A stretch of 64,000 nucleotides of DNA from Paenibacillus sp. YN15 (GTDB taxonomy: Bacteria; Bacillota; Bacilli; Paenibacillales; NBRC-103111), in NCBI RefSeq assembly GCF_003285005.1, contig NZ_QMFA01000008.1, positions 110,866-174,865 on the forward strand. Reading direction: 5' to 3'. The stretch's first letter is position 1. The number at the start of each line of letters is the position of its first letter. Below, piece by piece: positions 46,516 to 56,295 of the stretch. The position numbers were made by a program, and so were the translations under genes. The notes beneath the pieces were generated by a model. That model was given only the letters and a program-made list of their open reading frames with translations. It did no database searches and was not told the DNA's origin.

Positions 46516-48831
46516 TCAGGAACGGTTGCGCTGGCGGTATTCCCCCGGCGTCAAACCTTCCGATTTTTTGAATACCCGGATGAGATGCGTTGCATTGCCA
46601 TACCCGATCTCGGCGGCAATATCGGCGATGTTCAGCTCGGTTTTGAGCAGCAGGCTTTTGGCTTTGCCAATCCGGTAGCGGGTGACGTACGCAATGAACG
46701 TCTCTCCCCAATGCTGCTTGATCAGCTCGCTTAAATACGAAGGGCTGATGCCAAGCTGCTCGGCGGCGAGCTGGAGCGACAAATCCTGCCGGTACCGCTC
46801 CTCAATCAGTTTTTTTGTCCGCTCCATAATCGTTTCCATCCGCAGCCGCTTCAATCCGTTCAGAAAGTCAATTCCCGGTGCAATGACCGTTTCGCTGAAC
46901 CAGCCGCACATGGAAGGGGACGCGTTCAATTGGGCAAATTCGGCGTACAGGCTCCGCCCAGGAAACGTCCGCGTAAGGTCGGGATCGTACTCCTGGAGCA
47001 GCCTGATGACGGAAACGAGCAGCTGCATGGCATATGTTTTGATCAGCGCAAAGGGAAGGCGGCTGCCGTTCAGCCCGTCGAAGAAAGCATTCAGCTCCCG
47101 CGCGGCCTGCCCGCAGTCGCCTTCGCGGATTGCCGCCAGCAGCGCGCTTTCGCATTCGGCCGGATACGGCACGGAGACCGGCGCCTGGGGCTCCTGGCCC
47201 CCGCGCACCACCTCGTTTCCCGCCTTCGGCCAATGCTCCTGCAGCGCATGCAGCGCGTCCAGATACGAGACGGACAGCTCGCGGAAATCGGCAACCGGCC
47301 TGCCGACGGCGATGGTCACCGTCTGCTTCAGATATGACGAAACCGCGAAACGAATCTTCTCCGCCGCCCGGACCGCCTCGCGGTCAGCCTCATGCTCCGG
47401 CATATTCAGAATAACGGCCACATGCTGACGGGAAATGACCGTTTCCGTGGCGAATTTGTCCCGCAAGAGCTCCTGGCTGATATTGGCCACGGCGAACAGG
47501 AACAGCCATGCATCCTCCCCGCTGCGGAAGCGGGCGTTCTCGCCGGTGGCATCCATCTCCGCCACAAGCACGCAGAAAACCGGGTCCGGAAAGAGCGTCG
47601 TCTCCGCCGGCTTCTGGCGCAGCCACGGGTCCATGCCGGCATGGTTGCCCAACAGCGCGGACAATAGGAAATGGTCGCGCAGCACCGACAGCTGGCTCTT
47701 CCATTGCGAGCGCACCTCGCCCATTTCCTTGAGCAGCGCGGCAATGCGCTTCTCAATGCGGACGAAGCCCTCGGCGTAGTCGGCATCGAAGGGCTCCTGC
47801 TCCTCCTCCGTGTTTGCTTCGCCCTTGCCCCGCAGCGTCAGGAAGATTCTCCGCAAGCCGCTTTGGAATTGACGCACATTGAAATAGGCGACAAACAGCG
47901 ACAGCAGGGAAAGCGCCGCCGTTGCGGCCACCATCCATAGCCTGAGCAGCTGCGCGTTGCGGGACGCCGCATCCACGGGAATCAGCATAGCATAGAGAAA
48001 GCCGTATGCCGCCGAGCGTTCGGTGGTCACATACATCGCTCCGGCCTCCGTGTCCAGCTTGACCGGACGGCTGCCTCCCGCCGCAGCTCCCCCGGCCAGC
48101 ATGGCGCCGATGGCGTCGGGTGTCTCAAGCCGCAGCTGACCTGCCTGCACAATCGTCTGCCCCGCGGGCGAAAAGACAAGCAAGCCGCCCCGGCTGTCGA
48201 AGGGAAAGGACCGGATCATGTCGGCGATAACGGCGGCTTTGACATTGACGATAAGCGCCGCATCGGGCTCCTCGTAGAAGTAAGGCAGCGGAAGCACGTA
48301 GGTGAGCGCCTCCGGGCCTTTGCCTGCCTCGGGGCCGATAGCCCGGGGAGTAATCCACAGCTTGGATTTGCGCTCCGCCGCCGCTTGCCGCAAGGACGGC
48401 AGCCAGGAGGTATCGGGAAAGCTGTCCAGGTCCAGCAGCGCATTCGATGTCAGTACGAGCTGCTGCTTCCGGTGATAGAGATAAACCGAATCCACCGCAT
48501 GGATCGAGGCCGAGAAATTGGCCAGATCGCGTCTGATGTCATTGGCCGCCAGCAGAGTGCCAAGCAGCGGTGTCTCTTGGATTTTGACGAATTGGAGCAT
48601 TCCCGCCTGCAGCGATAGCTGACCCGTTACCTCCTCAGTCTGCCGGAGCAGCTGGTCCACCTGCTCCTTCATCTGGGCAATGGCCACCTTGGAGGTCCGT
48701 TTCACCTCCGCCTCGATCAGCCGGAGGCTCGTATAATAGCTGAACGTCCCGAACCCCAGCACCGGCACAATGGAAAGAAGCAAAAGCAAGGCGAGCTGTC
48801 GCTGCCGGACCAGTTTGCGGACAAGTTCCAT
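46516..48831 (-). CDS. Membrane-spanning AraC-family regulator
   Basis: A 771-residue protein. Membrane helices lie near residues 12-32 and 290-312 (LRLWMVAATAALSLLSLFVA), enclosing an extracellular sensor of about 260 residues. After a cytoplasmic linker, the C-terminal 100 residues form an AraC DNA-binding domain with two helix-turn-helix units (LAAEQLGISPSYLSELIKQH; IADIAAEIGYGNATHLIRVF). This Paenibacillus-type architecture senses sugars outside the cell and activates adjacent transport genes. A GGGGGAGAG site precedes the start. It is probably the activator of the polysaccharide cluster. Confidence 0.9.
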   Translation of the reverse strand: MELVRKLVRQRQLALLLLLSIVPVLGFGTFSYYTSLRLIEAEVKRTSKVAIAQMKEQVDQLLRQTEEVTGQLSLQAGMLQFVKIQETPLLGTLLAANDIRRDLANFSASIHAVDSVYLYHRKQQLVLTSNALLDLDSFPDTSWLPSLRQAAAERKSKLWITPRAIGPEAGKGPEALTYVLPLPYFYEEPDAALIVNVKAAVIADMIRSFPFDSRGGLLVFSPAGQTIVQAGQLRLETPDAIGAMLAGGAAAGGSRPVKLDTEAGAMYVTTERSAAYGFLYAMLIPVDAASRNAQLLRLWMVAATAALSLLSLFVAYFNVRQFQSGLRRIFLTLRGKGEANTEEEQEPFDADYAEGFVRIEKRIAALLKEMGEVRSQWKSQLSVLRDHFLLSALLGNHAGMDPWLRQKPAETTLFPDPVFCVLVAEMDATGENARFRSGEDAWLFLFAVANISQELLRDKFATETVISRQHVAVILNMPEHEADREAVRAAEKIRFAVSSYLKQTVTIAVGRPVADFRELSVSYLDALHALQEHWPKAGNEVVRGGQEPQAPVSVPYPAECESALLAAIREGDCGQAARELNAFFDGLNGSRLPFALIKTYAMQLLVSVIRLLQEYDPDLTRTFPGRSLYAEFAQLNASPSMCGWFSETVIAPGIDFLNGLKRLRMETIMERTKKLIEERYRQDLSLQLAAEQLGISPSYLSELIKQHWGETFIAYVTRYRIGKAKSLLLKTELNIADIAAEIGYGNATHLIRVFKKSEGLTPGEYRQRNRS

Positions 48832-48971
48832 AAGACTCTCCCCCTTCTTCTCTCCGCAGGCTTTTTGCCGCTTTATTATAACAAAAAAACGTTTTCATCT
48901 ATATCGTCTTCTTTTCGTAAACGCGGATATCGCCGCTTCACATAGCGCCTGGCAGGCGGATTGCACGGCCA

Positions 48972-49000
48972 AGAGCCCGGGACAGCCCCGGGCTTTGGTT
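48972..49000 (-). terminator. Possible terminator of the GH105 gene
   Basis: AAGCCCGGG and CCCGGGCT form a strong stem, but only CTTGG follows, so termination would be inefficient. Confidence 0.35.
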
Positions 49001-49068
49001 CACATCCATTTATTGCGGACCGGCTTGCGCCTGACCGGTTGTTCATCGGGGGAGGGGAGACCGCCATA

Positions 49069-50100
49069 TCACCGCTTTACGGGTATACTGCCGCTTTCGG
49101 CCAGCATCGCCGACAGCAGCATCAGCAGCAAACCCTGCCCATAGCCTTCCGCCCGATGCTGGGCAATAACGTGATATTCACCGGGATGCTTCTGTACCCC
49201 CGTTCCGGCGGATACGCCGCGGAGCACACCCTCCCAGTCCACATGGGACAATACGGCGCGGGCAGCGCGGTCGGCCATCTCCCCATACGCCTCATCCGCG
49301 TTGCCGAAGCGCAGCGCCCGCTTTACCGCATACGCAATGCCTGCGGCGGCGGACGTTTCCACATAGGTGTCCGGAACATCGATGACGGTTGTCCATAAGC
49401 CGGAGATGTCCTGATAACGCGACAAGCCTGCCAGCTGCCGCTCGAGAATGGCCCTGATCTGCTTCCGCGCCGGCTCCGTCTCCGGGAGCAGCGTCAAAAG
49501 CTCCGCCGACACAATGGCCGCCCAGGCATTGCCCCGCGCCCACAAGCAGCCGATGGGCCCATTCTTTTGCTCATCCCAGCCGTGATAATACAAACCATTC
49601 TCCTGCTGTAGATGGCGCACATGCAGGAAATATTGGTTCAGCCCCTCCTCCACCGCCTCCCGGTCCTCCAGCAGAAGCCCCGCCTTGACCAGAAACAGAC
49701 CGGCCATAAACAGTGTATCCACCCACATCTGCCCGCCGAAGCTGGTTTCCACAAGGGTATGCTCAAACGCGCCGTTCTTCAGCCGCTCTGCCCGGCGGAG
49801 CAGGAATTCCACCCTGGACTTGATGATCTCCGCGTAGCGCGGCTCCCCGGAAGCCACATACAGCTCAATGAGCGAAAAGCATGGCGCCGTGGCATTGACG
49901 GTTTCAAACACCTGGCCCCGCGCCAACTGCCCGTCAATCCACGCCTTCAAATATTGCAGCAGCGAATCGTTATCCGCGGCCTTCCACAGCGAAACCAAAC
50001 CGTACAGCGCCACACCCTCGCTCCAGTTCCATTCCGCCATCGGCATCCGCCTTGTGGCCTGCGAGACCTGCCCGATTATTGCAGCCAAGCTGCGCGACAT
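49069..50100 (-). CDS. GH88/GH105 unsaturated glycuronyl hydrolase
   Basis: The 343-residue enzyme has an (alpha/alpha)6-barrel pattern of repeated helices. Family landmarks are MPMAEWNWSEGVALYGL at the N terminus, MWVDTLFMAGLFLVK (the catalytic-type aspartate of YteR/YesR enzymes), and LWARGNAWAAIVSAELL. Such enzymes remove the 4,5-unsaturated uronic residue left by polysaccharide lyases. This fits the lyase-like gene and importer downstream. ATG 50100 follows GGAGGAGG. The closest described function is unsaturated rhamnogalacturonyl hydrolysis; the actual polymer is uncertain. Confidence 0.85.
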   Translation of the reverse strand: MSRSLAAIIGQVSQATRRMPMAEWNWSEGVALYGLVSLWKAADNDSLLQYLKAWIDGQLARGQVFETVNATAPCFSLIELYVASGEPRYAEIIKSRVEFLLRRAERLKNGAFEHTLVETSFGGQMWVDTLFMAGLFLVKAGLLLEDREAVEEGLNQYFLHVRHLQQENGLYYHGWDEQKNGPIGCLWARGNAWAAIVSAELLTLLPETEPARKQIRAILERQLAGLSRYQDISGLWTTVIDVPDTYVETSAAAGIAYAVKRALRFGNADEAYGEMADRAARAVLSHVDWEGVLRGVSAGTGVQKHPGEYHVIAQHRAEGYGQGLLLMLLSAMLAESGSIPVKR

Positions 50101-50277
50101 TCCTGTTCCTCCTCCCGTATTGTGTACGGCTCCAACTGTAAGCAAAAGCCGGTTTCGTTTCAATCGTCATTTTTTTGGAGCCGCCGCATTCCCAGTTCTT
50201 CCCGGACCGGAAGGTCGGAGGATATCGTACTGTCCCAAGATCAAGGAAGCGTCACGGCTGGCATAAACGCCTCCCAC

Positions 50278-50311
50278 CCAAAAAAGGCAGCCCCGCCAAC
50301 GGGAACTGCCT
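50278..50311 (-). terminator. Terminator of the nitrogenase-like operon
   Basis: AGGCAGTTCCCG, TTGG, CGGGGCTGCCT, then TTTTTTGG on the minus strand, about 40 bases after the NifK-like stop. Confidence 0.88.
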
Positions 50312-50348
50312 TCTCGTCTAATCGCGCCCCTATAGCGAGGCATACCTG

Positions 50349-51662
50349 TCACATAAAATCGTTCAGCACCACCGAATAAATATCTTCGGTCAGATGCAAG
50401 CCGCCGTCATAGCCCACGTAGGACTTGCTCATGACCAGATGGTTGCCTACGGGGGCGGCAATGGACAACTGGTACGCCTTCAGTTCCCGGGCCACCACCC
50501 GCTCCCAAGAGCTGCCCAGGATCAGCGGACGGCTGCGGATTTTGATCCTCCGCAGCTCCTCCTCCACAAAGCCCCCGTCGTTTGAAAATACCGTTTCCGC
50601 CGTAATGCCGTTGTTGAATTTGGCAAACTCCGCCGCCACCCCGTCCTGATACCGCTGGGGCGTATCCTCGGTAATAAACTGCTTCTCCGGGATCAGCCCC
50701 AGGTCATTGGTCAAAAACCGCGCCATCCCCAGCGCATACAGACTGTCCGCCACCGTGATGAACCGCCTGGGCAAGAGCCGGGTCTCCAGCAGCGTATCCG
50801 CCGCCCTTTCCAGATAATAATAGTAGCGGTTTTCCTCCCGGTTGATGACCCCCTCCACAACGGAAGGCGATACTCCGGCGAATTCCCCTACCGCTCTCAA
50901 AAACCGCGACGTCTCCGTCGGCCCAATAGGAAGAGCGGGATAATGAAAGAACGGCGTACCGAACTTCTCCTGCAGATGCTCGGCGGCCCGCAGTCCGATC
51001 CACGGGGAAAGCACCAGATTGAACTGGGCCTTGGGAATATCCCGCACCGCCTCCACACGGCTGTCGGGGCCGAAAATGACGTTGGGCTTCAGTCCGATGG
51101 AGGCCAGCAGCTTATTCAACTGCTCAATATCCCCGGCCCAGAAGGTATTCTGATACGGCACCACCGACCAGACATTCACCAGTCCCTGCTCTACCGGCTG
51201 CGGCTCCAGCAGCTGGTCGATAATGGCGTCCAGCAGGAGCTCATGCCCCAGCAGATTGCTGCCTTTGAACCCGCCTGTTTCCACATAGATAATGGGCTTT
51301 CCCTCTTTCTTGAACTTCCGGGCAATCTCCCCCACATCATCCCCGATAATGTCCGAGGTGCAGCCCGTCAGGACCACAAACAAATCCCCGTCGATTACAT
51401 CAAAGGTATTGGTAATCAATTGCCGCAGCTGGTTGGTGCCCCCGAACACCACCTCATGCTCCGAGGCATTGGTGCAGGGAATGGCGTGCCCGCCCACATA
51501 GCCGGAGCCCTGATGCCCGTTTTGGGTTCCCAGGGTAATCATCAGCTTGGAGACGCAGCCGGGGCCGGAGTGGACGATGGGCACCGCTTTTTTGATGGCC
51601 AGCACCGATTCATAGGCTCCCAGGGCGCAGACATGGCGGATTTGCTCAACTGATTGTGACAT
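50349..51662 (-). CDS. NifK-like subunit of a nitrogenase-like reductase
   Basis: The 437-residue product has the three cysteine positions that hold half of the P-cluster in nitrogenase beta subunits: Cys12 (HVCALGAYES), Cys36 (HSGPGCVSKL) and Cys101 (VLTGCTSDIIGDDV). Like NifK, NifN and related proteins it has three Rossmann-like lobes, but it is shorter than NifK (about 520). The start at 51662 lies inside the NifD-like gene; the 17-base overlap in another frame implies coupled translation and an alpha/beta complex. The open frame extends 47 codons further upstream, but that part overlaps NifD-like coding sequence. NifN or BchB-like roles are alternatives, but gene order favours a D-K pair. 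Confidence 0.8.
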   Translation of the reverse strand: MSQSVEQIRHVCALGAYESVLAIKKAVPIVHSGPGCVSKLMITLGTQNGHQGSGYVGGHAIPCTNASEHEVVFGGTNQLRQLITNTFDVIDGDLFVVLTGCTSDIIGDDVGEIARKFKKEGKPIIYVETGGFKGSNLLGHELLLDAIIDQLLEPQPVEQGLVNVWSVVPYQNTFWAGDIEQLNKLLASIGLKPNVIFGPDSRVEAVRDIPKAQFNLVLSPWIGLRAAEHLQEKFGTPFFHYPALPIGPTETSRFLRAVGEFAGVSPSVVEGVINREENRYYYYLERAADTLLETRLLPRRFITVADSLYALGMARFLTNDLGLIPEKQFITEDTPQRYQDGVAAEFAKFNNGITAETVFSNDGGFVEEELRRIKIRSRPLILGSSWERVVARELKAYQLSIAAPVGNHLVMSKSYVGYDGGLHLTEDIYSVVLNDFM

Positions 51663-53133
51663 GGCTTTTGCTCTCGCTTTCCATAAAGGTAAAGGGGTCC
51701 TGATCATACCACCAATCGGTGTAGGGCAGCCTGATCCGTTTGGCCAGATTAACCGCCAGGCTGTTATTGGCGAGAGTATCAATAATCCGGTGCCCAAAAT
51801 CAATCGTCCCCTGATAGCCGAAGGCGCTGTATTCGTCGCTGACCATAATGGTGGGAATGCCCACCTTGGTGGCCCATACAGATTGGCCGGGATGCCGGCC
51901 GATGTAAATATCCGGCTTTACCTTCTTCAGCAGGTTGATAATCTCATGATTCTGCTGGTCGCTGACGCTCACCGGAATATCCTTCTCCCGCTTGGACAGC
52001 TCCAGGGTGCAGGACGGGCAGCCCCCGTGGTCATGCTTGGAATCATAATGCCAGGAGAAGCCCCATTCCACGTTCATACCAAAATCTTCCAAAAAACGGA
52101 TATAATTATGGGCAAAGCTGGGGCCCATGCCCACCACCACCCGCTTCCCCTTCAGCTTGCGCTCAATTTCCTCCAGCTCGGGGGCGGCAAGCTCCTTTTG
52201 CTCCGCCAAATACGCCTCTACCTCCTGCTGCTTGCCCACCACATTGCCCAGCTTTCGGAGCCAGTCGTCAAAGCCGTTGATTCCATGGGGCTGGAGGGCC
52301 GTCACATAAGGGACGCCGAACTTCTGCTCCAGCCCGTTCCCCAGATAGCCGCCCAGGGTGCCGCAAATGCTGATGGTAGCCGCCGATTCCGACCACCGCT
52401 CAATCTGTTCAATGGAGCTGTAGGGGATACCGAACTGGGGCACCAGTCCCAGCCGTCCAAAAATCTCCGTCACCGCCGCCCGTCCGCTGGCCGTAAAATT
52501 AATTACATTCACCACCTCGGGACGCTTCTTCTCAGGCGGTTTGATCACACGAGTCAAAATAGCATGGAAAGCCGCATCAAAGCCGGAGGCCCAGATTTGC
52601 GAGCGGAAGCCGTCGCAGAATACGGGAACCACCGGAATCCCCACCTCCGCCTCCGCATCCTTCAAGGTCGCTTCAATATCATCCCCGATAATCCCCGAAG
52701 CGCAGGAGGTGGTAACGAAGATGACTCTGGGATGGAACCGCTCATAGGCAGCGTGGACCGCTTCCTTCAGAATTTTATCCCCGCCGAACACCACTGCTTT
52801 TTCCGTCATATTGGTATTGATAATTTGGACGTTCTTCTTATCCCAGCCCCGGATATGCTGGCCCCATTGAAAGCCCGCATTGGCTCCCGCCACATCCCCG
52901 GCGCAGCCGACAGGACCATGGTTGACAATGGCCGTATCGGTAATGCTGGACAAGTGTCCTTGGGCGCAGCCGGAGTTGCAGTTGGTGGCCTGGCTGAACC
53001 CCCGGTTGGCGTTCTTCAGGCAGCCGGATTGGGATTTTTCCGCCAAATCCTTAATGCTGCCCCTATACCCTATCACCGACTTCAACCGCTTTTCCCGGAT
53101 AATCACCTGTGACCGTTTCAAATTAATTGCCAT
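51646..53133 (-). CDS. NifD-like subunit of a nitrogenase-like reductase
   Basis: A 495-residue protein. P-cluster-type cysteines are Cys52/56 (NCNSGCAQGH), Cys77 (HGPVGCAGD) and Cys144 (TTSCASGIIGDDIE). The cofactor-binding cysteine of NifD (Cys275) matches Cys257 in SICGTLGGYLGNGLEQKFG in exact register. At the position of NifD His195 it has GFD instead of GHH, and at His442 (MHSWDYSG) it has MVSDEYSA. An extra CPSC pair is at 372-375. So it should hold an iron-sulfur P-cluster-like centre and possibly a cofactor, but not FeMo-co chemistry as known. ATG 53133 follows GGGAGG. Confidence 0.82.
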   Translation of the reverse strand: MAINLKRSQVIIREKRLKSVIGYRGSIKDLAEKSQSGCLKNANRGFSQATNCNSGCAQGHLSSITDTAIVNHGPVGCAGDVAGANAGFQWGQHIRGWDKKNVQIINTNMTEKAVVFGGDKILKEAVHAAYERFHPRVIFVTTSCASGIIGDDIEATLKDAEAEVGIPVVPVFCDGFRSQIWASGFDAAFHAILTRVIKPPEKKRPEVVNVINFTASGRAAVTEIFGRLGLVPQFGIPYSSIEQIERWSESAATISICGTLGGYLGNGLEQKFGVPYVTALQPHGINGFDDWLRKLGNVVGKQQEVEAYLAEQKELAAPELEEIERKLKGKRVVVGMGPSFAHNYIRFLEDFGMNVEWGFSWHYDSKHDHGGCPSCTLELSKREKDIPVSVSDQQNHEIINLLKKVKPDIYIGRHPGQSVWATKVGIPTIMVSDEYSAFGYQGTIDFGHRIIDTLANNSLAVNLAKRIRLPYTDWWYDQDPFTFMESESKSHVTIS

Positions 53134-53191
53134 TTGTGCAGCCTCCCTCTCCCGTATGTTGGCCTGGCTGTAACCAGATTTCTCCTTGCAC

Positions 53192-53587
53192 TCAATCGTC
53201 GAATTGCTTGGTAATCAGATCATCAACCGCCAATTGTCCCTTCTTCAAATGTCCCGTGGCCATCAAATCATCCAGCCACGGGTGGTGCAATTGGGATCGG
53301 TGCCGTTGATGGTAATTTTGGCGCCGTTCTTCTTTTTCACCAAATGGCGGTACTTCGGATCAACATCGGAATTGGGGTCCGGGTCCACATCCCCCAGCGT
53401 CACACCCTTAATCTTCGCTCCTGCTGCAATATAGGTGGCAAGAGTATTAATATGGGCGCCTCCAATGTGATTGGTTCCGAGCCGGATTTGGCTGGGTCAA
53501 ACCCTGAGCTCTTCAAGTCCTTAAAGCCGATGGCTCCCTCAATATCAATCCCTTTTTTGGTCTTCCCCAGAATGCTTCCCGTTCCCT
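53192..53587 (-). pseudogene. Decayed second substrate-binding protein
   Basis: Three separated pieces match the intact binding protein upstream. The first (ending 53587) is GTGSILGKTKKGIDIEGAIG with FKDLKS. The second, in another frame, is GAHINTLATYIAAGAKIKGV through KITINGTDPNCTT. The third (ending TGA at 53192) is HPWLDDLMATGHLKKGQLAV. The corresponding intact segments are AHVNQIATFIAGGAKIKGV, KITINGTVPSCTT and QPWIDDLVVSGALKKDQLKV. The signal peptide and most of both lobes have been deleted. It sits between the NifH-like and NifD-like genes, so the operon once carried two binding-protein genes. Confidence 0.85.
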
Positions 53588-53591
53588 CCGC

Positions 53592-54482
<891 letters not shown>

Positions 54483-54496
54483 TTAGCTGTATTTTA

Positions 54497-55585
54497 TTAG
54501 TTTGCTTGATCAAAATCAGTGACAATCAGATCCGATACCTTCAGCTGATCCTTCTTAAGCGCCCCCGACACCACCAGGTCATCGATCCACGGCTGAATCA
54601 GCTTATCCTGAAACCCCTTGCCGCTGTAATAGTAGTGAACGGCATTTACAGGCTGGCCGATATAATCGGCAGTCAGTTGAATCGCCTCTTCCTCATTTTT
54701 CGTATCCACAATCCAGGCCTGGGCCTTTTTCACCGCTCTGACGAAGCCTTGAATCGCCTCAGGGTTTTCCTTAATAAATTTTTCCGTGAAATAATAAAAG
54801 GTTGTTCCTGCTGCTTCTCCCAACCCGGTATCCGCTGTGTCAAAAATTTCAATCAGACCGGAATCATTGGCCAGCTTGTAAAACGGGGGATGGACGCCGA
54901 CAATGTCAATATTGCCCTGCTGGTTGGCCTGCAATGCTGCCGTATCACTGTCGAAGGCAACAAATTGGATTTGCTTCCGGCTAAAGCCAAGGTGGTCAAA
55001 AGCGTTGGTGGCAATGAAGGTGGTGCAGCTGGGAACAGTGCCGTTGATGGTGATCTTTTCACCCTTTTTCTTTTGAATCAGCTCCTCCAGGGTTTTCACT
55101 CCCTGCTTGGGACTGACATAGTATTTCATGTGATGGTACTTGTCATCGACTCCTTCCACAGGCTCTGAGCCGCCAATGGTGACGCCTTTTATTTTTGCGC
55201 CTCCTGCAATGAAGGTGGCAATCTGGTTGACATGTGCCGTGGACACATTATTGGTGCCGTTCAGGATGGAGGGAAGCACCTGGGCAGTGGTCAGCTCTCC
55301 TGTGTATTCCACATTAATCCCCTCTTCAGCGAAAAAGCCCTTTTTCTCGGCAATCACCCATGGCGTGGAGGAGCAATTTTTTTTGGTATCCGTTTTGATG
55401 GTGTATACCGGCTTGCCGGATTGGGCCGGATCAAGGCTTGCGCTTTTCAGGTCCTTGAAGCCTGCAGCGCCTTCAATATCAATTCCCTTTTTGGTTTTTC
55501 CAAAATAGCTTCCCGTCCCGATGCCGATGCCAATTACGGCAATGACGGATAAAATCACCCATTGCTTTTTTCTCTCAAATGCCAT
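54497..55585 (-). CDS. NitT/TauT-type substrate-binding protein
   Basis: A 362-residue protein with one N-terminal membrane segment (VILSVIAVIGIGIGTG) and no lipobox cysteine, so it is either secreted or anchored. The rest follows the SsuA/TauA/NrtA/THI5 fold: STPWVIAEKKGFFAEEGINV, LPSILNGTNNVSTAHVNQ, LQANQQGNIDIVGVHPPF, and FVRAVKKAQAWI. Such proteins bind small sulfonates, nitrate or pyrimidine precursors. No permease or ATPase gene is beside it, so it would use components encoded elsewhere. It is the first gene of the nitrogenase-like operon and probably delivers its substrate or a precursor. Confidence 0.82.
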   Translation of the reverse strand: MAFERKKQWVILSVIAVIGIGIGTGSYFGKTKKGIDIEGAAGFKDLKSASLDPAQSGKPVYTIKTDTKKNCSSTPWVIAEKKGFFAEEGINVEYTGELTTAQVLPSILNGTNNVSTAHVNQIATFIAGGAKIKGVTIGGSEPVEGVDDKYHHMKYYVSPKQGVKTLEELIQKKKGEKITINGTVPSCTTFIATNAFDHLGFSRKQIQFVAFDSDTAALQANQQGNIDIVGVHPPFYKLANDSGLIEIFDTADTGLGEAAGTTFYYFTEKFIKENPEAIQGFVRAVKKAQAWIVDTKNEEEAIQLTADYIGQPVNAVHYYYSGKGFQDKLIQPWIDDLVVSGALKKDQLKVSDLIVTDFDQAN

Positions 55586-55710
55586 CTCCACACACCTCTT
55601 CTCAATAAATTCTCTTTAAGTAAAATTATTACAATAAAAGCATAAGTAAATCCGCTCGCTGCCCTCCTTTTCCGGCGCATGAACTCATTTCATCTATATA
55701 AAATGAAAAA

Positions 55711-55748
55711 GAGACTAATCCTTCTTCCGTCAGGAAGGGAATAGTCTC
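55711..55748 (-). terminator. Leader terminator/attenuator of the nitrogenase-like operon
   Basis: On the minus strand, GAGACTATTCCCTTCC pairs with GGAAGAAGGATTAGTCTC around TGAC and is followed by TTTTTCATTTT, about 125 bases before the first start codon. A second small hairpin CCAG/CTGG (55748-55759) abuts it. No gene lies upstream whose end it could serve. Confidence 0.65.
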
Positions 55749-55766
55749 CAGCTAACTGGTCAACTT

Positions 55767-55832
55767 ATTATTCCGATAATTCTTATGCGTTTTAATGTAT
55801 ATTAGCTTATCTTACGGATACGGGTTTGTCAA
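55767..55832 (-). promoter_or_regulatory. Promoter region of the nitrogenase-like operon
   Basis: Two candidates: TTGACA (55827-55832)-17-TAAGCT (55804-55809), and TTAAAA (55790-55795)-17-AATAAT (55767-55772). The stretch between contains TTATTCCGATAA, which loosely resembles half-sites of the sulfur regulator CymR; this is only an impression. Confidence 0.5.
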
Positions 55833-56009
55833 CGCATGAAATAGGCCTGCGCCATCATTTCAAGAATTTGTAACTTTTTCCTCGTCCTACGGCTGGAGCC
55901 CAACAAGCAGGCTGAGAAATAAAAAATTCGGTCAGGGGTCCGCGTCAATCCCGGATACACCCTGGACGCGTCGACGCCCGACAGTGAAGCAAGGATTTTC
56001 GGACTGAGG

Positions 56010-56185
56010 TTCCGTTATTTTCCGAAAATATGCGCTTCTGATGATTTCACGGACACACGATGCGCTATTTCCCTTACATTCCGTCCAAACCGGCTTTTTT
56101 CCGGCACATAACGGCTCTGGTGTCCACTCAGCTGAAAAAAACCCGTTTTTTCGTCCAATAACGGCTTCTGTGTCCGTTTGCGTCC
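56010..56185. repeat. Intergenic repeat cluster
   Basis: Repeated units: TAACGGCTCTGGTGTCC, TAACGGCTTCTGTGTCC, and an inverted version with GGACAC...GCGCTATTTC. It lies in the gene-free stretch 55850-56240 between the operon promoter and the trxB terminator. Confidence 0.5.
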
Positions 56186-56242
56186 ATGACCTGTTCCAGT
56201 CCCCTCCCGGGACAAACTGCGGGGGACCACACTTTCACCCCT

Positions 56243-56275
56243 CAGCAAAAAAACCGCCCAAACTCCGGGCGGCTG
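56243..56275 (-). terminator. Terminator of trxB
   Basis: CCGCCC, GGAGTTT, GGGCGG, then TTTTTTT on the minus strand. Confidence 0.9.
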
Positions 56276-56295
56276 CTTTATTAACCACTTGTCGC

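Noticed and set aside
55690..55830. S-box or T-box riboswitch in the operon leader
   Set aside because: Neither the conserved SAM-I core nor a T-box sequence with specifier loop is visible; only a terminator-type hairpin is supported.
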